64,000 nucleotides of DNA from Pedobacter westerhofensis (GCF_900182595.1 NZ_FXTN01000014.1:1-64000); one strand, 5' to 3'; positions 51,901-60,277 are shown, counted from the first letter of the stretch. The notes: generated from the letters alone by a model not told the origin. Numbers and translations are program-made.

Positions 51901-52946
51901 ATCCGGCAGTGCAGAAAAACAGGGTTTCTGTGGTAGTAATGTCTTCGGCTACCGGAGATGTGCTGGCCTCCGCGGTTTACCCGCTGCCCCCGGTAAAAAG
52001 CTGGGAGCAGCTTACCATGAGCAGGACCGACCAGAATAAGCTGGCAAGTTGGACTACTACTGCCGACCTTGGGTTTACAGTAGCGACCCAGCCGGGTTCT
52101 ACGGCAAAATTGCTGACGGCAATGGCTGCTTTTAATCAACTGGGCATGCGCGCAGCACAGCAGACTTATCTGGTGAAAGCCAATGAGAGAATACGCAGCG
52201 GCGGACCAGAACCTGATGAGACCGGAAATATTGATATGGAACGGGCCATTGTAAAATCTAACAATGTATACTTTATAAAGCTGGCAAATCAGGAACATCT
52301 GGCAGAGCCGATGGGAGAGCTGTACCTCAAAACTGGTATGTTCCTGCACGGGGTTGGAGGTTACTACTACGGAAGAAAATCTGCAGATCCCGATCAGGCA
52401 AACCGATGGTTTGATCTGTGGCGCAGAACGGAATTCAAAAGTGCCTACAACCCGCAGAATATCTACAGGAACAGGGCTACCGGGATTTCCGGAATGGCCT
52501 GGGGACAGGGAGAACTGATTGCTACACCAGTGGCAGTGGCTCGCCTGGCCGCTGCGATTGCCAACCAGGGCAAATTGGTTCCCAACAGATATGTGCTCAA
52601 ACTAAATGATTCTACGGTAAAAAGCCCTGAAAGTATTGCGCTGGCCAAAAATCCTGCCTATGCAGCGTTGTTAAAGCAGTATATGGTTGAACAGAGTGCC
52701 GGCAAAGCTGGTCTGTTTGGGCTTTCTGTAGCCGGTAAAACTGGAACACCGGAAAGGATGCTGCGGGGTAAAAAAGTAAATGACGGCTGGTATGTGTTTT
52801 TTGCGCCCAATCCCGGTACTGCCGATTACACCGTAACCTGTATCCGTATTGAGGCCACAAAAGGCTCTTCAGAAGCAGTGAAGCTTGCTGCAGATGTGGT
52901 GATTCCACTGCTGGCAGGGAAAGGTTATATTAAAAGTATCAATTAG
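48993..52946 (+). CDS. Fused SEDS (RodA/FtsW) glycosyltransferase and class B penicillin-binding transpeptidase
   Basis: A 1317-residue fusion. One helix (15-31) comes first, then an outer region of about 250 residues with a CarboxypepD_reg-like fold (about 165-250). The SEDS helices (about 280-735) hold PEAHTD with the catalytic-type Asp628 and the G-Q-G-T-G-K-G loop. One more helix (745-768) corresponds to the PBP anchor. The PBP pedestal follows (IYDRAGLLLAT, near 808), then the transpeptidase with S1036-T-A-K1039, S1089-N-N and K1249-T-G. Both enzymes look active: one polypeptide could polymerise and cross-link peptidoglycan. The start is 2 bp after the phosphatase stop. Confidence 0.93.
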   Translation: MDRQQQTSGGRLKERISITMIGIILVFAFFKLFGVLQERMKDVDKGLATGTIVNLNAPDPANAIKAMLTKGYYYDDPADIDLIRSVIADKQQEDRFSNIGDLNKRKFNVSADKASQYGGASFKKRVALSRALLGFTGQDEKRFEQEITAPPALPSVQDMGIGDGALQGSVKNAEGVVSGVLVRLTAIVAADSVDARPFTAYARTDQEGKYKFTGLPEDKAYEVIPLKPGAEFGQVKGVQALNGHQTLNFTEALHRIRLLSSRDFNTLKNEGALIVRTPQDFSFYYWCFAGALLFGFLLIHIVLSIRFPDADQVILPLLMLLTGISFLTLLSLQDPLRDRFLVADSVLYLFIGVTGIFILLAFNLRRFTADSSLYRLFIFTKQRDAANGWPWITLAIGLLVITLLFGAGPEGSGVKVNLLGIQPSEVVKYIVVLFLAGFFGMNEQFIAAYSSWKKRWSFFSFALAAILCTLLLFLLLGDLGPAIVICFTFIILFSFSRGDFMEMTAFVVLYILVAWFVENVWLDALITFGALALYHTLKKRTVSESAIMALVVITAFLTIDKIPYLDKIVPGPVERLSDRKAIWQDAWDNEVYGGDQVANGLWAISSGGIAGQGTGKGFAKTIPEAHTDMILPAIAEDFGWLGMACVFGLFLLYLHRAIIIGRQTGTPFLFYCCAGIGICTFIQFLLIAGGSVGALPLSGVSLPFESYGGSSLVINLVAAGFLLSASSVRGTEGQMKYITRQQDKNLVPALLAACIGVLLLLVNVSRYSFNNKAWVVKPALVADKGGSRMFSYNPRIGILMKKLEAGNIYDRAGLLLATSDPKLFKKQQQELREAGIPEYDLDSAQHRRVSRYYPFEEQLFFWTGDANTGVFNGGINGYFAEYEHAAELRGFKMPLTSYNLIASRYREDRFLPRGPKEMTVVKRDFSALSRILIAGLDTSEIALFKKRNRDVKLSVDAALQTRLQTALAADPAVQKNRVSVVVMSSATGDVLASAVYPLPPVKSWEQLTMSRTDQNKLASWTTTADLGFTVATQPGSTAKLLTAMAAFNQLGMRAAQQTYLVKANERIRSGGPEPDETGNIDMERAIVKSNNVYFIKLANQEHLAEPMGELYLKTGMFLHGVGGYYYGRKSADPDQANRWFDLWRRTEFKSAYNPQNIYRNRATGISGMAWGQGELIATPVAVARLAAAIANQGKLVPNRYVLKLNDSTVKSPESIALAKNPAYAALLKQYMVEQSAGKAGLFGLSVAGKTGTPERMLRGKKVNDGWYVFFAPNPGTADYTVTCIRIEATKGSSEAVKLAADVVIPLLAGKGYIKSIN

Positions 52947-53001
52947 ATAATTATAAAATGATCAGAGGGGCGGTCAGTCCTGATGATAAAAAGGAGAAGA
53001 T

Positions 53002-53814
53002 ATGTTTGATTTTTTTAAACGGAATACAAAGTTAGATGCCAAAGGGATCAGGGATGCGATTTTGCAGTTTATCAAAGAAGAATTGCAGCAGCTGGATGGA
53101 GGCGAAGGCTCTGCGCTCCAATCAGTTTCTCTATTTGTGTCTCCAAACGAAGAAGAGAAATTTCTTTATGAAGCGGCTTTATACAATGGAAATACGGAAA
53201 AACTGCGTGAAGATGTTCAGCGCATTGCCGATAATTTTGCATTGGATCTGCCGGCAGACTGGCAGTTGGCCCTGCAGTTTGAGGATGAGCTGCCCTCAGG
53301 TACGCTCCGCTCCAATGAAATCAAGGCAAGGCTAAAACTCACCATGTCGGCACCGGCAGAGGTAACGCAACCGGCAGGAGCATCAGTAACAGGGATTGGG
53401 GCGGCAGTTAAAGTCAGTCTCAAAGTACTAAAAGGAAAGGCAGAGCAGGATGAATACATCTTAAAACCGGAGGCTGGCAAACGCATCAATATCGGCCGTG
53501 AAGCCATTATTCAGGCCAACGACGGTTCCTTACGGATCAATCATATCGCCTTTCCCGAAGATCCGGCATATGAAAGCAACAAGTATATCAGCCGGCAGCA
53601 TGCCCATATCGAATGGGATGTGCCGTCGGCCTCTTTTAAGTTGTATGCTGATGAGGGCGGAGTGCCCCCGGGCAATAAAACAAAGATCAGAACAGCGCAT
53701 GACGAATCCATTAATAAGCTCAATTCCACAGCGGTGGGATATCCTTTAAAGGACAGGGATCAGATCATTTTAGGTGATGCAGCGATACTGGAATTTACTG
53801 TCATTTTACAATAG
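53002..53814 (+). CDS. FHA-domain protein
   Basis: A 270-residue protein. The N-terminal 110 residues have the same outline as the DUF3662-like part of the protein at 46519. Residues 150-270 are an FHA domain with INIGRE (Arg for phosphothreonine) and ISRQHAHIEWD (the S-R-x-H signature), and an insertion between the two motifs (about 25 residues). FHA domains bind phosphothreonine, so it is the best candidate reader of the kinase at 45094. It follows the SEDS-PBP gene after 55 bp and is the last intact gene of the operon. Confidence 0.85.
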   Translation: MFDFFKRNTKLDAKGIRDAILQFIKEELQQLDGGEGSALQSVSLFVSPNEEEKFLYEAALYNGNTEKLREDVQRIADNFALDLPADWQLALQFEDELPSGTLRSNEIKARLKLTMSAPAEVTQPAGASVTGIGAAVKVSLKVLKGKAEQDEYILKPEAGKRINIGREAIIQANDGSLRINHIAFPEDPAYESNKYISRQHAHIEWDVPSASFKLYADEGGVPPGNKTKIRTAHDESINKLNSTAVGYPLKDRDQIILGDAAILEFTVILQ

Positions 53815-53828
53815 ATTTTTGGATTAAA

Positions 53829-54152
53829 ATGATAAAAACCTTGTATCTTTTGCCCTTGATTTTATGTTTTACAGTCTATAAAATCAAGGCGCAGGCAAAA
53901 CATATCATTAGTGGCTATATCAGAGATGCACAAACCGGAAAGCTGCTGATTGGTACAACGATACGCGCAGAGGGATTGGTAATCTCAACGCAGCAGGAAA
54001 TAATCCTGGTATGCTAAGTACGGCCACCAACGATTACGGATTTTACTCCCTTACCGCAGCGGACGGCACATAACGACTGATGGTGGTGCCATAGGTGTAT
54101 TCAATGCCTACCGCTCTAATAAACTTACGGTCACAGCTAAATTTAGGGATTA
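53829..54152 (+). pseudogene. Remnant of a SusC/TonB-type receptor (both ends, middle lost)
   Basis: A signal peptide plus a carboxypeptidase-regulatory-like start (HIISGYIRDAQTGKLLIGTTI) runs from 53829. A frameshift near 53990 moves the frame to TATNDYGFYSLTAADGT, followed by a stop. The third frame then ends in NAYRSNKLTVTAKFRD, which looks like the last strand of a receptor barrel. The 320 bp thus keep the N-terminus and the C-terminus of a gene whose middle was deleted. Confidence 0.65.
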
Positions 54153-54184
54153 ATTAATTATATTAGAGTATAACCTCTCCACCC

Positions 54185-55750
54185 ATGAAACCTCTTTTTT
54201 TAATAAATATTCTCATATTTTTGCTGGCAGTATCCTGCACCAACGCACAAAAGGAAAGTAAAAATATTCCAGTCAGGATTTTCCCTTCAAATCCCAGTCT
54301 CTTTAAAAATCATCTGGGAATCAATGCGTTTGAATGGGATTTTTCCGATTCAGATAACGGACTGATTCCTGAGAGCAGAAAAAAAGTGATACGCTCGTTT
54401 GGCGGTTTCAGGCATTACATGGATTGGGATAAACTGGAATCCGAAGAAGGGAAATATACGTTTAACCCGGTGCATTCAGGCGGATGGAATTATGATATGA
54501 TCTATCAGTGGTGCAAATCCGAAAATATTGAAGTCCTGGCCGACCTGAAGTCGTGCCCCAGCTGGCTGGTTAATACCTATCCTAAAGATCAGCGGAATGC
54601 AGAAAATGTTCCGGCACCTTATGGGCTCAACCGTAAGCTGCCCTCTTCCTACCTCAAGCAGGCAAAGGTAGCTTTTCAGTTTGCCGCAAGATATGGGCAT
54701 AATAAGGCGGTGCCCCGTGCATTGGTATCTGTAAACACAAATGCCCGCTGGCCTGGCGATCAGTTAAACTATGTAAGGGTAGGACTGGGTTATGTGAAAT
54801 ATATTGAATGTGATAATGAACGTGATAAGACCTGGAAAGGACCACAGGCACATCAGAATGCAGAAGAGTATGCTGCAAACATGTCGGCTTTCTATGATGG
54901 GCACATGGGTAAACTGGGAAAAAATGCAGGTGTGAAAACTGCTGACCCGTCGATGAAGGTGGTGATGGGCGGTTTGTCAGATCCTGATATCAAATATGTA
55001 ATTAAGATGATTGAATGGTGTAAAAAAAACAGGGGTTACAAAGCTGATGGTTCTGTAAACTTATGTTTTGATGTCATCAATTATCATGCTTATAACAACG
55101 ACTGGACGGGCAGTGCTGATCCTACAGTGGGCAAACCGCCGGAGCTTTCGCGTGCAGCAGCGCTTGCAGATGCGTTTGTAGCCATGGCCAGGAAACATGC
55201 CAATGGGACGGAAGTCTGGAATACGGAATCAGGATATGATATCAATACTAAAAGTCCGCAAAGAGCAATTGCCATTGGTAAAAAGCCGGCACTAATCACC
55301 CAGGCCGACTGGATGCTGAGGTCTGCGCTTTTATATGCCAGGCATGGTATAAAACGCTCGTTTTTCTACATGCTGGACGATGTTGACCCCAACAGTACAA
55401 CGCAATACGGAACTTCCGGATTTGCCGTTGGCAGTAAAAGAAGACCGGTAGCAGATTATTTTTTCCAGGTAAAAAAACTGATGGGCGATTTTCATTTTGT
55501 CAAAAATATGAAAACTGATCCCATTGTTGATGTTTATGGTTTGAATGGACGGAAAATATTTGTGATGTTTGTACCGGACGAACAGGACAGAAGAACTGCG
55601 TTTCGTTTGAATATGGGCACTGCTTCGTCGGTGACGGTGTACACACCTGTTGCGGGGGCAGACAGCATGAGGGCAAAGATTGTGGCTACCCCGAAAGGAA
55701 TTTTAAACATAATGCTCACAGAAACACCCGTTTTTGTGGAGAAGAATTAA
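54185..55750 (+). CDS. Clan GH-A-like glycoside hydrolase lipoprotein
   Basis: A 521-residue lipoprotein (LLAVSC, lipid Cys near residue 18) with a TIM-barrel glycosidase outline. The acid/base pair is Asn211-Glu212 (CDNERD) and the nucleophile Glu348 (WNTESGYD), spaced as in clan GH-A (strands 4 and 7). A C-terminal beta domain (from about 435) follows, as in GH39/GH30-type enzymes. I cannot name the family or the sugar. It should act at the cell surface or in the periplasm. It follows the receptor remnant, so it may be what is left of a polysaccharide-use locus. Confidence 0.75.
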   Translation: MKPLFLINILIFLLAVSCTNAQKESKNIPVRIFPSNPSLFKNHLGINAFEWDFSDSDNGLIPESRKKVIRSFGGFRHYMDWDKLESEEGKYTFNPVHSGGWNYDMIYQWCKSENIEVLADLKSCPSWLVNTYPKDQRNAENVPAPYGLNRKLPSSYLKQAKVAFQFAARYGHNKAVPRALVSVNTNARWPGDQLNYVRVGLGYVKYIECDNERDKTWKGPQAHQNAEEYAANMSAFYDGHMGKLGKNAGVKTADPSMKVVMGGLSDPDIKYVIKMIEWCKKNRGYKADGSVNLCFDVINYHAYNNDWTGSADPTVGKPPELSRAAALADAFVAMARKHANGTEVWNTESGYDINTKSPQRAIAIGKKPALITQADWMLRSALLYARHGIKRSFFYMLDDVDPNSTTQYGTSGFAVGSKRRPVADYFFQVKKLMGDFHFVKNMKTDPIVDVYGLNGRKIFVMFVPDEQDRRTAFRLNMGTASSVTVYTPVAGADSMRAKIVATPKGILNIMLTETPVFVEKN

Positions 55751-55765
55751 AAGGGCAAAATATAA

Positions 55766-56449
55766 ATGGATAAGTCGGAAGTAGAATACGTATTGATCAC
55801 AGTGAAATCGGGAGTGGAAGAAGCCCTCAATATTAAGATATATAAAAATGGTATTCTGGCGCGCAGGGGTTGCGGAGGCTTGCCGGGCGTAACGATCTCA
55901 GGAATGAGTTTTACCGGGGATGCTTCTTATTTTGATCAGCTGATGCAAAGCGTCTCACAGCAGATCCTGGATGAAAACATAAACCATGAGGAAGAGATTA
56001 AAACCGGTTCACTCGAATATCTGGTTGCCTTTTATGGGGTAAGTGCCAATGGCGACCAGGGGGAGCGGGCAGAATGGACAAAATCTACCGGGCTGCGCTT
56101 CTTTATGGATGAGGGCACCAGTTTCAGGCACAATTTATTGGGTTTTGCTGATGGCTTTGCGATAGAAGCGATGAAACTGACCAATTCCTGGTACTTTGAC
56201 ATCGTGATGCTCGCATTGGAAAAAATGCGTTCTGATGCACTTCCTGAGCAGACACTGGTTAATGCTCCGAAAACTGATGAAGCTTTGAACAAGGATTTCC
56301 AGAGTTATTTTGAGCAGATCAGCAAAAAAGAACTTCCTGAATTTATCAAAAATAAGAGCTACACAGATGACAGCGGCCAGCCGCATCAGCTTTCACTTGA
56401 AATCGAAGGACAGTCTATCAGCTATAAATTTGGGGCCAGGGTTCACTAA
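55766..56449 (+). CDS. Protein of unknown function (227 residues)
   Basis: A soluble acidic protein. The N-terminal part is beta-rich (YVLITVKSGVEEALNIKIYKNG, RRGCGGLPGVTISG). The middle has helices and aromatic residues (TSFRHNLLGFADGFAIEAMKL, WYFDIVMLALEKM), and the C-terminus strands (HQLSLEIEGQSISYKFG). No family was recognised and no catalytic motif is evident. It is 15 bp after the glycosidase gene and convergent with the SNF2 helicase gene. Confidence 0.65.
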   Translation: MDKSEVEYVLITVKSGVEEALNIKIYKNGILARRGCGGLPGVTISGMSFTGDASYFDQLMQSVSQQILDENINHEEEIKTGSLEYLVAFYGVSANGDQGERAEWTKSTGLRFFMDEGTSFRHNLLGFADGFAIEAMKLTNSWYFDIVMLALEKMRSDALPEQTLVNAPKTDEALNKDFQSYFEQISKKELPEFIKNKSYTDDSGQPHQLSLEIEGQSISYKFGARVH

Positions 56450-56483
56450 ATAAAAATCTGCTGCAGCTGCAATTTTTAATCCA

Positions 56484-59400
56484 CTAGCTGAAGAGCTTTA
56501 ACAGATCAGTTTTGGTCAGTGATTTCAGCATCGAACCATCGGTCTGGATCAGGTCACTGACCAGTTCTTTTTTGGTTTCCTGCAGCTTCATGATTTTTTC
56601 CTCTATTGTATCCGGGCAGATCAGCCTTACAGCCACTACGTTCTTCTTCTGGCCGATGCGGTAACAGCGGTCTATGGCCTGGTTTTCTGCCGCGGGGTTC
56701 CACCAGGGATCAACCAGGTAAACATAATCAGCTTCGGTAAGATTAAGCCCTGTGCCACCGGCTTTGAGGCTGATCAGGAAAACGCGCACATCCGCATTAT
56801 TCTGGAAATTCTCTACCCTGCGCTCCCTGTTTTTAGTCTGTCCTGTCAGGTATTCAAAGCCAATATCCCTGGCTTTCAGCTCTTTTCTGATCAGGTCCAG
56901 CATCGATACAAATTGTGAGAAAACCAGGATCTTGTGCTGCGGCGAATGGCTCTCAATTTCTTCCATCAGGGTATCAATCTTCGATGAAGAAATTCCGTGC
57001 AGCAGATTATCGCCCAGCAGGGAGGGGGAGTTACAAATCTGCCTCAGCTGCGTAAGGCCTTTTAGCACATGCAGTGTATGTTTTGGCAGGTCTTCTTCCT
57101 TTTCGCCCATCAGGTAACGCACATACTCATTTTTGCAGGCATCATAGGCAGTTTTTTGCTCAGTGCCCATTTCGCAGTAGATTACCATTTCTGTTTTATC
57201 AGGCAGCTCTCCGGCCACCTCTTTTTTTGTGCGGCGAAGGATAAAAGGACTCACCTTATTTTTCAGTGCAATTGCCCTCGTATTATCTTTAAATTTATCA
57301 ATTGGTGTAGAGTATTGATCCCTGAAAAACTGTTTGCTGCCCAGCAGGCCGGGGCAGGCAAAAGAAAGCTGACCATACAGGTCGAAGGTATTGTTTTCTA
57401 TAGGTGTGCCCGTCATGGTAATCTTGTTGCGCGACTGCAGGAGCCGTACAGCATTGTAACGCAGCGAATCAGGGTTTTTTATTGTTTGCGATTCATCAAG
57501 AAAGATATAATTGAAATGATACTTTTTGAGCCAGCCAATATCATACAGCAATGTTCCATATGAAGTAAGTATCACCTCATACTCATTAAAAACAGTTATA
57601 TCTTTGATCCTGTCGGCACCATAAATGGTATACAGCTTCAAATCCGGTGCAAATTTAGCAATTTCGGCCTGCCAGTTAAAGATCAGGGTAGTGGGCACCA
57701 CCACAAGATTTGTATTCTGGTATCCTTTGTCCCGCTGCGACAATATGAATGCGATGATCTGGATAGTTTTGCCCAGTCCCATATCATCTGCAAGACATCC
57801 GCCAAAGCCAAACTCGTCCAGGAAATTCAGCCAGTTGAGCCCCTCTTTCTGGTAATCGCGCAGTTCTGCATTCAGCGCGGCCGGAACATCCAGCTGCCCG
57901 ATCTCTTTGAAATTCCTGATCCTGTCTTTATAGGCAGACAATTCCATTCTTACTTCGGCAGGCAATACTTCCTTCTCATATAATTCGGCAATGCCGGAGA
58001 AATTTACTTTTGGTGTGCGCAGGTTATCCTCCACAACTTCTCCCGCATTAAAATAAGCCGTAAACTTATCAATCCATTCCTGCGGAAGGATACCCATCGT
58101 ACCATCCCCAAGCTTGATGAATTTATTCTTGTTCCTGATCGATTTATGTAAATGCTTCAGCGAAACTTTCTGACTGCCAAACTTTACTTCAAATGTACTG
58201 TCAAACCAGTTGAGGCCACTTTTGACGGCAATGGTAATTTTAACCGGATTGGGATTGATATGGTTTCCCTTCAACTCATTAAATCCCAGTACAGTAATTT
58301 GTTCTGACCGCCATTCCTCAAATACAGACAAAAACCAGCCCTCGTCCAGAAAACGTTTTTTATGGAGATACAATTCCTGCCCGTCCAGCTGTTCAGAAAA
58401 ATGCGGATGCTGGCGCGTCAGCATTGTGATAAACCGCAGCTCATCATCTTTATGCCGGGCCACGGAAAACACATTACCGGACTGGTCCGTGGCATAGATT
58501 TGCTTGCGGGACAATACAGGGACTTCTACTTTACCATATTTCATCACGGGAGTGATCAAAACATAGTTCTCCGAATCAGAGAGGTAAATGATTTTTTCTA
58601 CAGAATGATCAAAATCACGCTCGTCCAGCTGTTCTGGTGTAGCAGGTTTGAGGTAGGAGTAGGTTACATTGATCCGGTTTTCCAGTTTAGATATAATGTC
58701 ATCCTGGAAAACACTGAACTTTGATTCATGGATCACCAGGTGATTGTTGTGCTGCCTGAAAAACGCTATGATTTTTAACAGATCCGCCTGATCAATCAGG
58801 TGCATCACGCCCTGGTAAAACAAAAAGTATTTATACCTGATATTAAGCATGTTCAGATCGTATGCCTTGCCCTCCAGAATTACCTCGGCCGTAATCGTAT
58901 AAAAGCTCTTTTTTAAAGAAACGTACAGGTTAATTTCAATCTTCTGATTTCTTAGCCTCACCGGAAGAACAGAACTGACTGTGAGGTTGGGTGAAATCGT
59001 TGCATCATGATAATAGGCAGCAAGCTGCAGCGGATTTTTGAGCAGCGCCTTTAATCCTTCAATTTCAGTTTCAGGTTTTTCGGCTTCATAATTTTGCTGA
59101 AACCTGGAGATGGCAGTATAAAATTTAAGCTCATCTATATTGTCGGTAGTCCAGAGGAAATCCATTGGGTTCAATGGCCTGAGCGGGTTCCTTAACTTCC
59201 CGCTGCTGGTAATGGTACATTCCATCAAATCTGCCTGGAAGTGGTTATAATAACGGTGTTGTTTCAGTACCAGTATTTTGCTCAGTCTTTCATCACCCTG
59301 TCTGAGCCAGGGTGCAATCCGGCCGGGCAGGAGCATGTCCTTGAGATGTGCATTCTTTTCTCTGGTAACCGGCAGCAGGTCTTTAACCAAGCAGATGATG

Positions 59401-59867
59401 CTGTATTTTTTATTTTCATATTCCAGGCCAAAGAAATTCTCCAGCTCCTCCTCATTCTCCAGTCCGTAAGCGCCGGCAAATGCTTTTATTTTTTCCAGCC
59501 GCAGCTCCTCATCAAAAAATATACGGATTTCCTGTCTGCCCATCACGTTGAACAAGGCCCGTACCTGGTGTTCGCACAGCTTGTTTTTATCGGCGGCACA
59601 CCTGCATGAAAGGATAAGGGTATCCTGGTTTTGCCGGATGTTCAGCTGTGGAAATTGAATGGGGCTGCCGGTTTCAGTAAAAGAGGCGAAATCTACGGAA
59701 ATATTTTCTGGCTGGAGTTCCAGATAGCCTTTAACGCCAGAATCAATAGGGCCGGCACTGTGTCTTAAAATTTCAACAGCACTTAACTTGCTGATTTTAA
59801 AATTTTTCCAGATAAAAGTATCAGGATTTCGTTTTGCGGATTCATGTTGATTTGGCTTGTTCGGCAT
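56484..59867 (-). CDS. SNF2-family helicase with SWIM zinc finger
   Basis: A 1127-residue DNA translocase. A SWIM-type zinc site (SCRCAADKNKLCEHQ) lies near residue 90. The ATPase core of the C-terminal half has DDMGLGKTIQ (Walker A, near 697), the DESQ box near 790 (SNF2 form of DEAH), TGTPIEN, and the helicase-C motifs LVFSQFVSML, SLKAGGTGLNLT and RCYRIGQ. Bacterial SWIM-SNF2 (RapA/HepA-like) proteins remodel nucleic acid-protein complexes in transcription or repair. It is monocistronic. Confidence 0.93.
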   Translation of the reverse strand: MPNKPNQHESAKRNPDTFIWKNFKISKLSAVEILRHSAGPIDSGVKGYLELQPENISVDFASFTETGSPIQFPQLNIRQNQDTLILSCRCAADKNKLCEHQVRALFNVMGRQEIRIFFDEELRLEKIKAFAGAYGLENEEELENFFGLEYENKKYSIICLVKDLLPVTREKNAHLKDMLLPGRIAPWLRQGDERLSKILVLKQHRYYNHFQADLMECTITSSGKLRNPLRPLNPMDFLWTTDNIDELKFYTAISRFQQNYEAEKPETEIEGLKALLKNPLQLAAYYHDATISPNLTVSSVLPVRLRNQKIEINLYVSLKKSFYTITAEVILEGKAYDLNMLNIRYKYFLFYQGVMHLIDQADLLKIIAFFRQHNNHLVIHESKFSVFQDDIISKLENRINVTYSYLKPATPEQLDERDFDHSVEKIIYLSDSENYVLITPVMKYGKVEVPVLSRKQIYATDQSGNVFSVARHKDDELRFITMLTRQHPHFSEQLDGQELYLHKKRFLDEGWFLSVFEEWRSEQITVLGFNELKGNHINPNPVKITIAVKSGLNWFDSTFEVKFGSQKVSLKHLHKSIRNKNKFIKLGDGTMGILPQEWIDKFTAYFNAGEVVEDNLRTPKVNFSGIAELYEKEVLPAEVRMELSAYKDRIRNFKEIGQLDVPAALNAELRDYQKEGLNWLNFLDEFGFGGCLADDMGLGKTIQIIAFILSQRDKGYQNTNLVVVPTTLIFNWQAEIAKFAPDLKLYTIYGADRIKDITVFNEYEVILTSYGTLLYDIGWLKKYHFNYIFLDESQTIKNPDSLRYNAVRLLQSRNKITMTGTPIENNTFDLYGQLSFACPGLLGSKQFFRDQYSTPIDKFKDNTRAIALKNKVSPFILRRTKKEVAGELPDKTEMVIYCEMGTEQKTAYDACKNEYVRYLMGEKEEDLPKHTLHVLKGLTQLRQICNSPSLLGDNLLHGISSSKIDTLMEEIESHSPQHKILVFSQFVSMLDLIRKELKARDIGFEYLTGQTKNRERRVENFQNNADVRVFLISLKAGGTGLNLTEADYVYLVDPWWNPAAENQAIDRCYRIGQKKNVVAVRLICPDTIEEKIMKLQETKKELVSDLIQTDGSMLKSLTKTDLLKLFS

Positions 59868-59938
59868 AGCTCGGCATCTAAGATAAGCCTTTCTGCCGAG
59901 GCCTCACATCGGAAGAAGAATAATATTTTAAAATAAAT

Positions 59939-59979
59939 TCTACTATTTCAGTAGACATTATTATATTTGCTGTCAGTCG
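59939..59979 (+). promoter_or_regulatory. Palindrome TCTACT-ATTTC-AGTAGA and -7 box
   Basis: A 17-bp palindrome (59939-59955) and an exact TATATTTG box (59972-59979) lie between the SNF2 gene and the tRNA. The box is 68 bp upstream of the tRNA and is a likely promoter for it. Confidence 0.45.
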
Positions 59980-60047
59980 GGAATTTAAAGATTGTTGCTT
60001 TGTTGTAAACAGGTTTGTTGATCAACTTTCTTTTAATTCTTTTAAAT

Positions 60048-60118
60048 AGTCATGTGGCCGAGTGGTTAGGTATGGGTCTGCAAAACCTTTAACGGCGGTT
60101 CGATTCCGTCCATGACGT
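60048..60118 (+). tRNA. tRNA-Cys (GCA)
   Basis: It folds as acceptor AGTCATG / CATGACG, D-stem GCC / GGT, anticodon loop CTGCAAA (anticodon GCA), 4-base variable loop and T-stem GGCGG / CCGTC with TTCGATT. The discriminator is T, as expected for Cys. Oddities are a first acceptor pair A-G, and T-T and G-T at the outer anticodon stem. CCA is not encoded. It is the only RNA gene seen. Confidence 0.8.
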
Positions 60119-60180
60119 CAGCTGTCAGCAATGACGCTTACTTATTAGATTTTTGGTTAGATCTAAGTTTTGTTTTGTTC

Positions 60181-60215
60181 ATACCCCAGGCCGGATAGTC
60201 TGGGGTATTTTTTTT
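60181..60215 (+). terminator. Rho-independent terminator of the tRNA transcript
   Basis: The stem ATACCCCAG / CTGGGGTAT (9 bp) with a 10-base loop is followed by at least seven T. Confidence 0.9.
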
Positions 60216-60241
60216 GGCGGGGCATAATAAATACTCGCCAT

Positions 60242-60277
60242 TTCGTGTAGATAATCGTTCGTTCGTGTAGGTAATCG
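60242..60277 (+). repeat. 16-bp direct repeats 20 bp apart, candidate LytTR site
   Basis: TTCGTGTAGATAATCG (60242-60257) and TTCGTGTAGGTAATCG (60262-60277) differ at one base. A period of 20 bp, about two helical turns, is usual for LytTR proteins, which bind direct repeats. A LytTR response regulator starts at 60529. The rest of the 410-bp gap (60280-60528) shows no coding signal. Confidence 0.5.

Noticed and set aside
51777..52349. 190-codon minus-strand open frame
   Set aside because: It is antisense to the transpeptidase domain with intact SxxK and SxN motifs on the other strand.
45094..53814. Type VI secretion regulation module (kinase, phosphatase, FHA)
   Set aside because: No T6SS structural gene is present, and the RodA-PBP fusion points to cell-wall synthesis.
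57069..57563. 164-codon plus-strand open frame
   Set aside because: It is antisense to the SNF2 helicase core.
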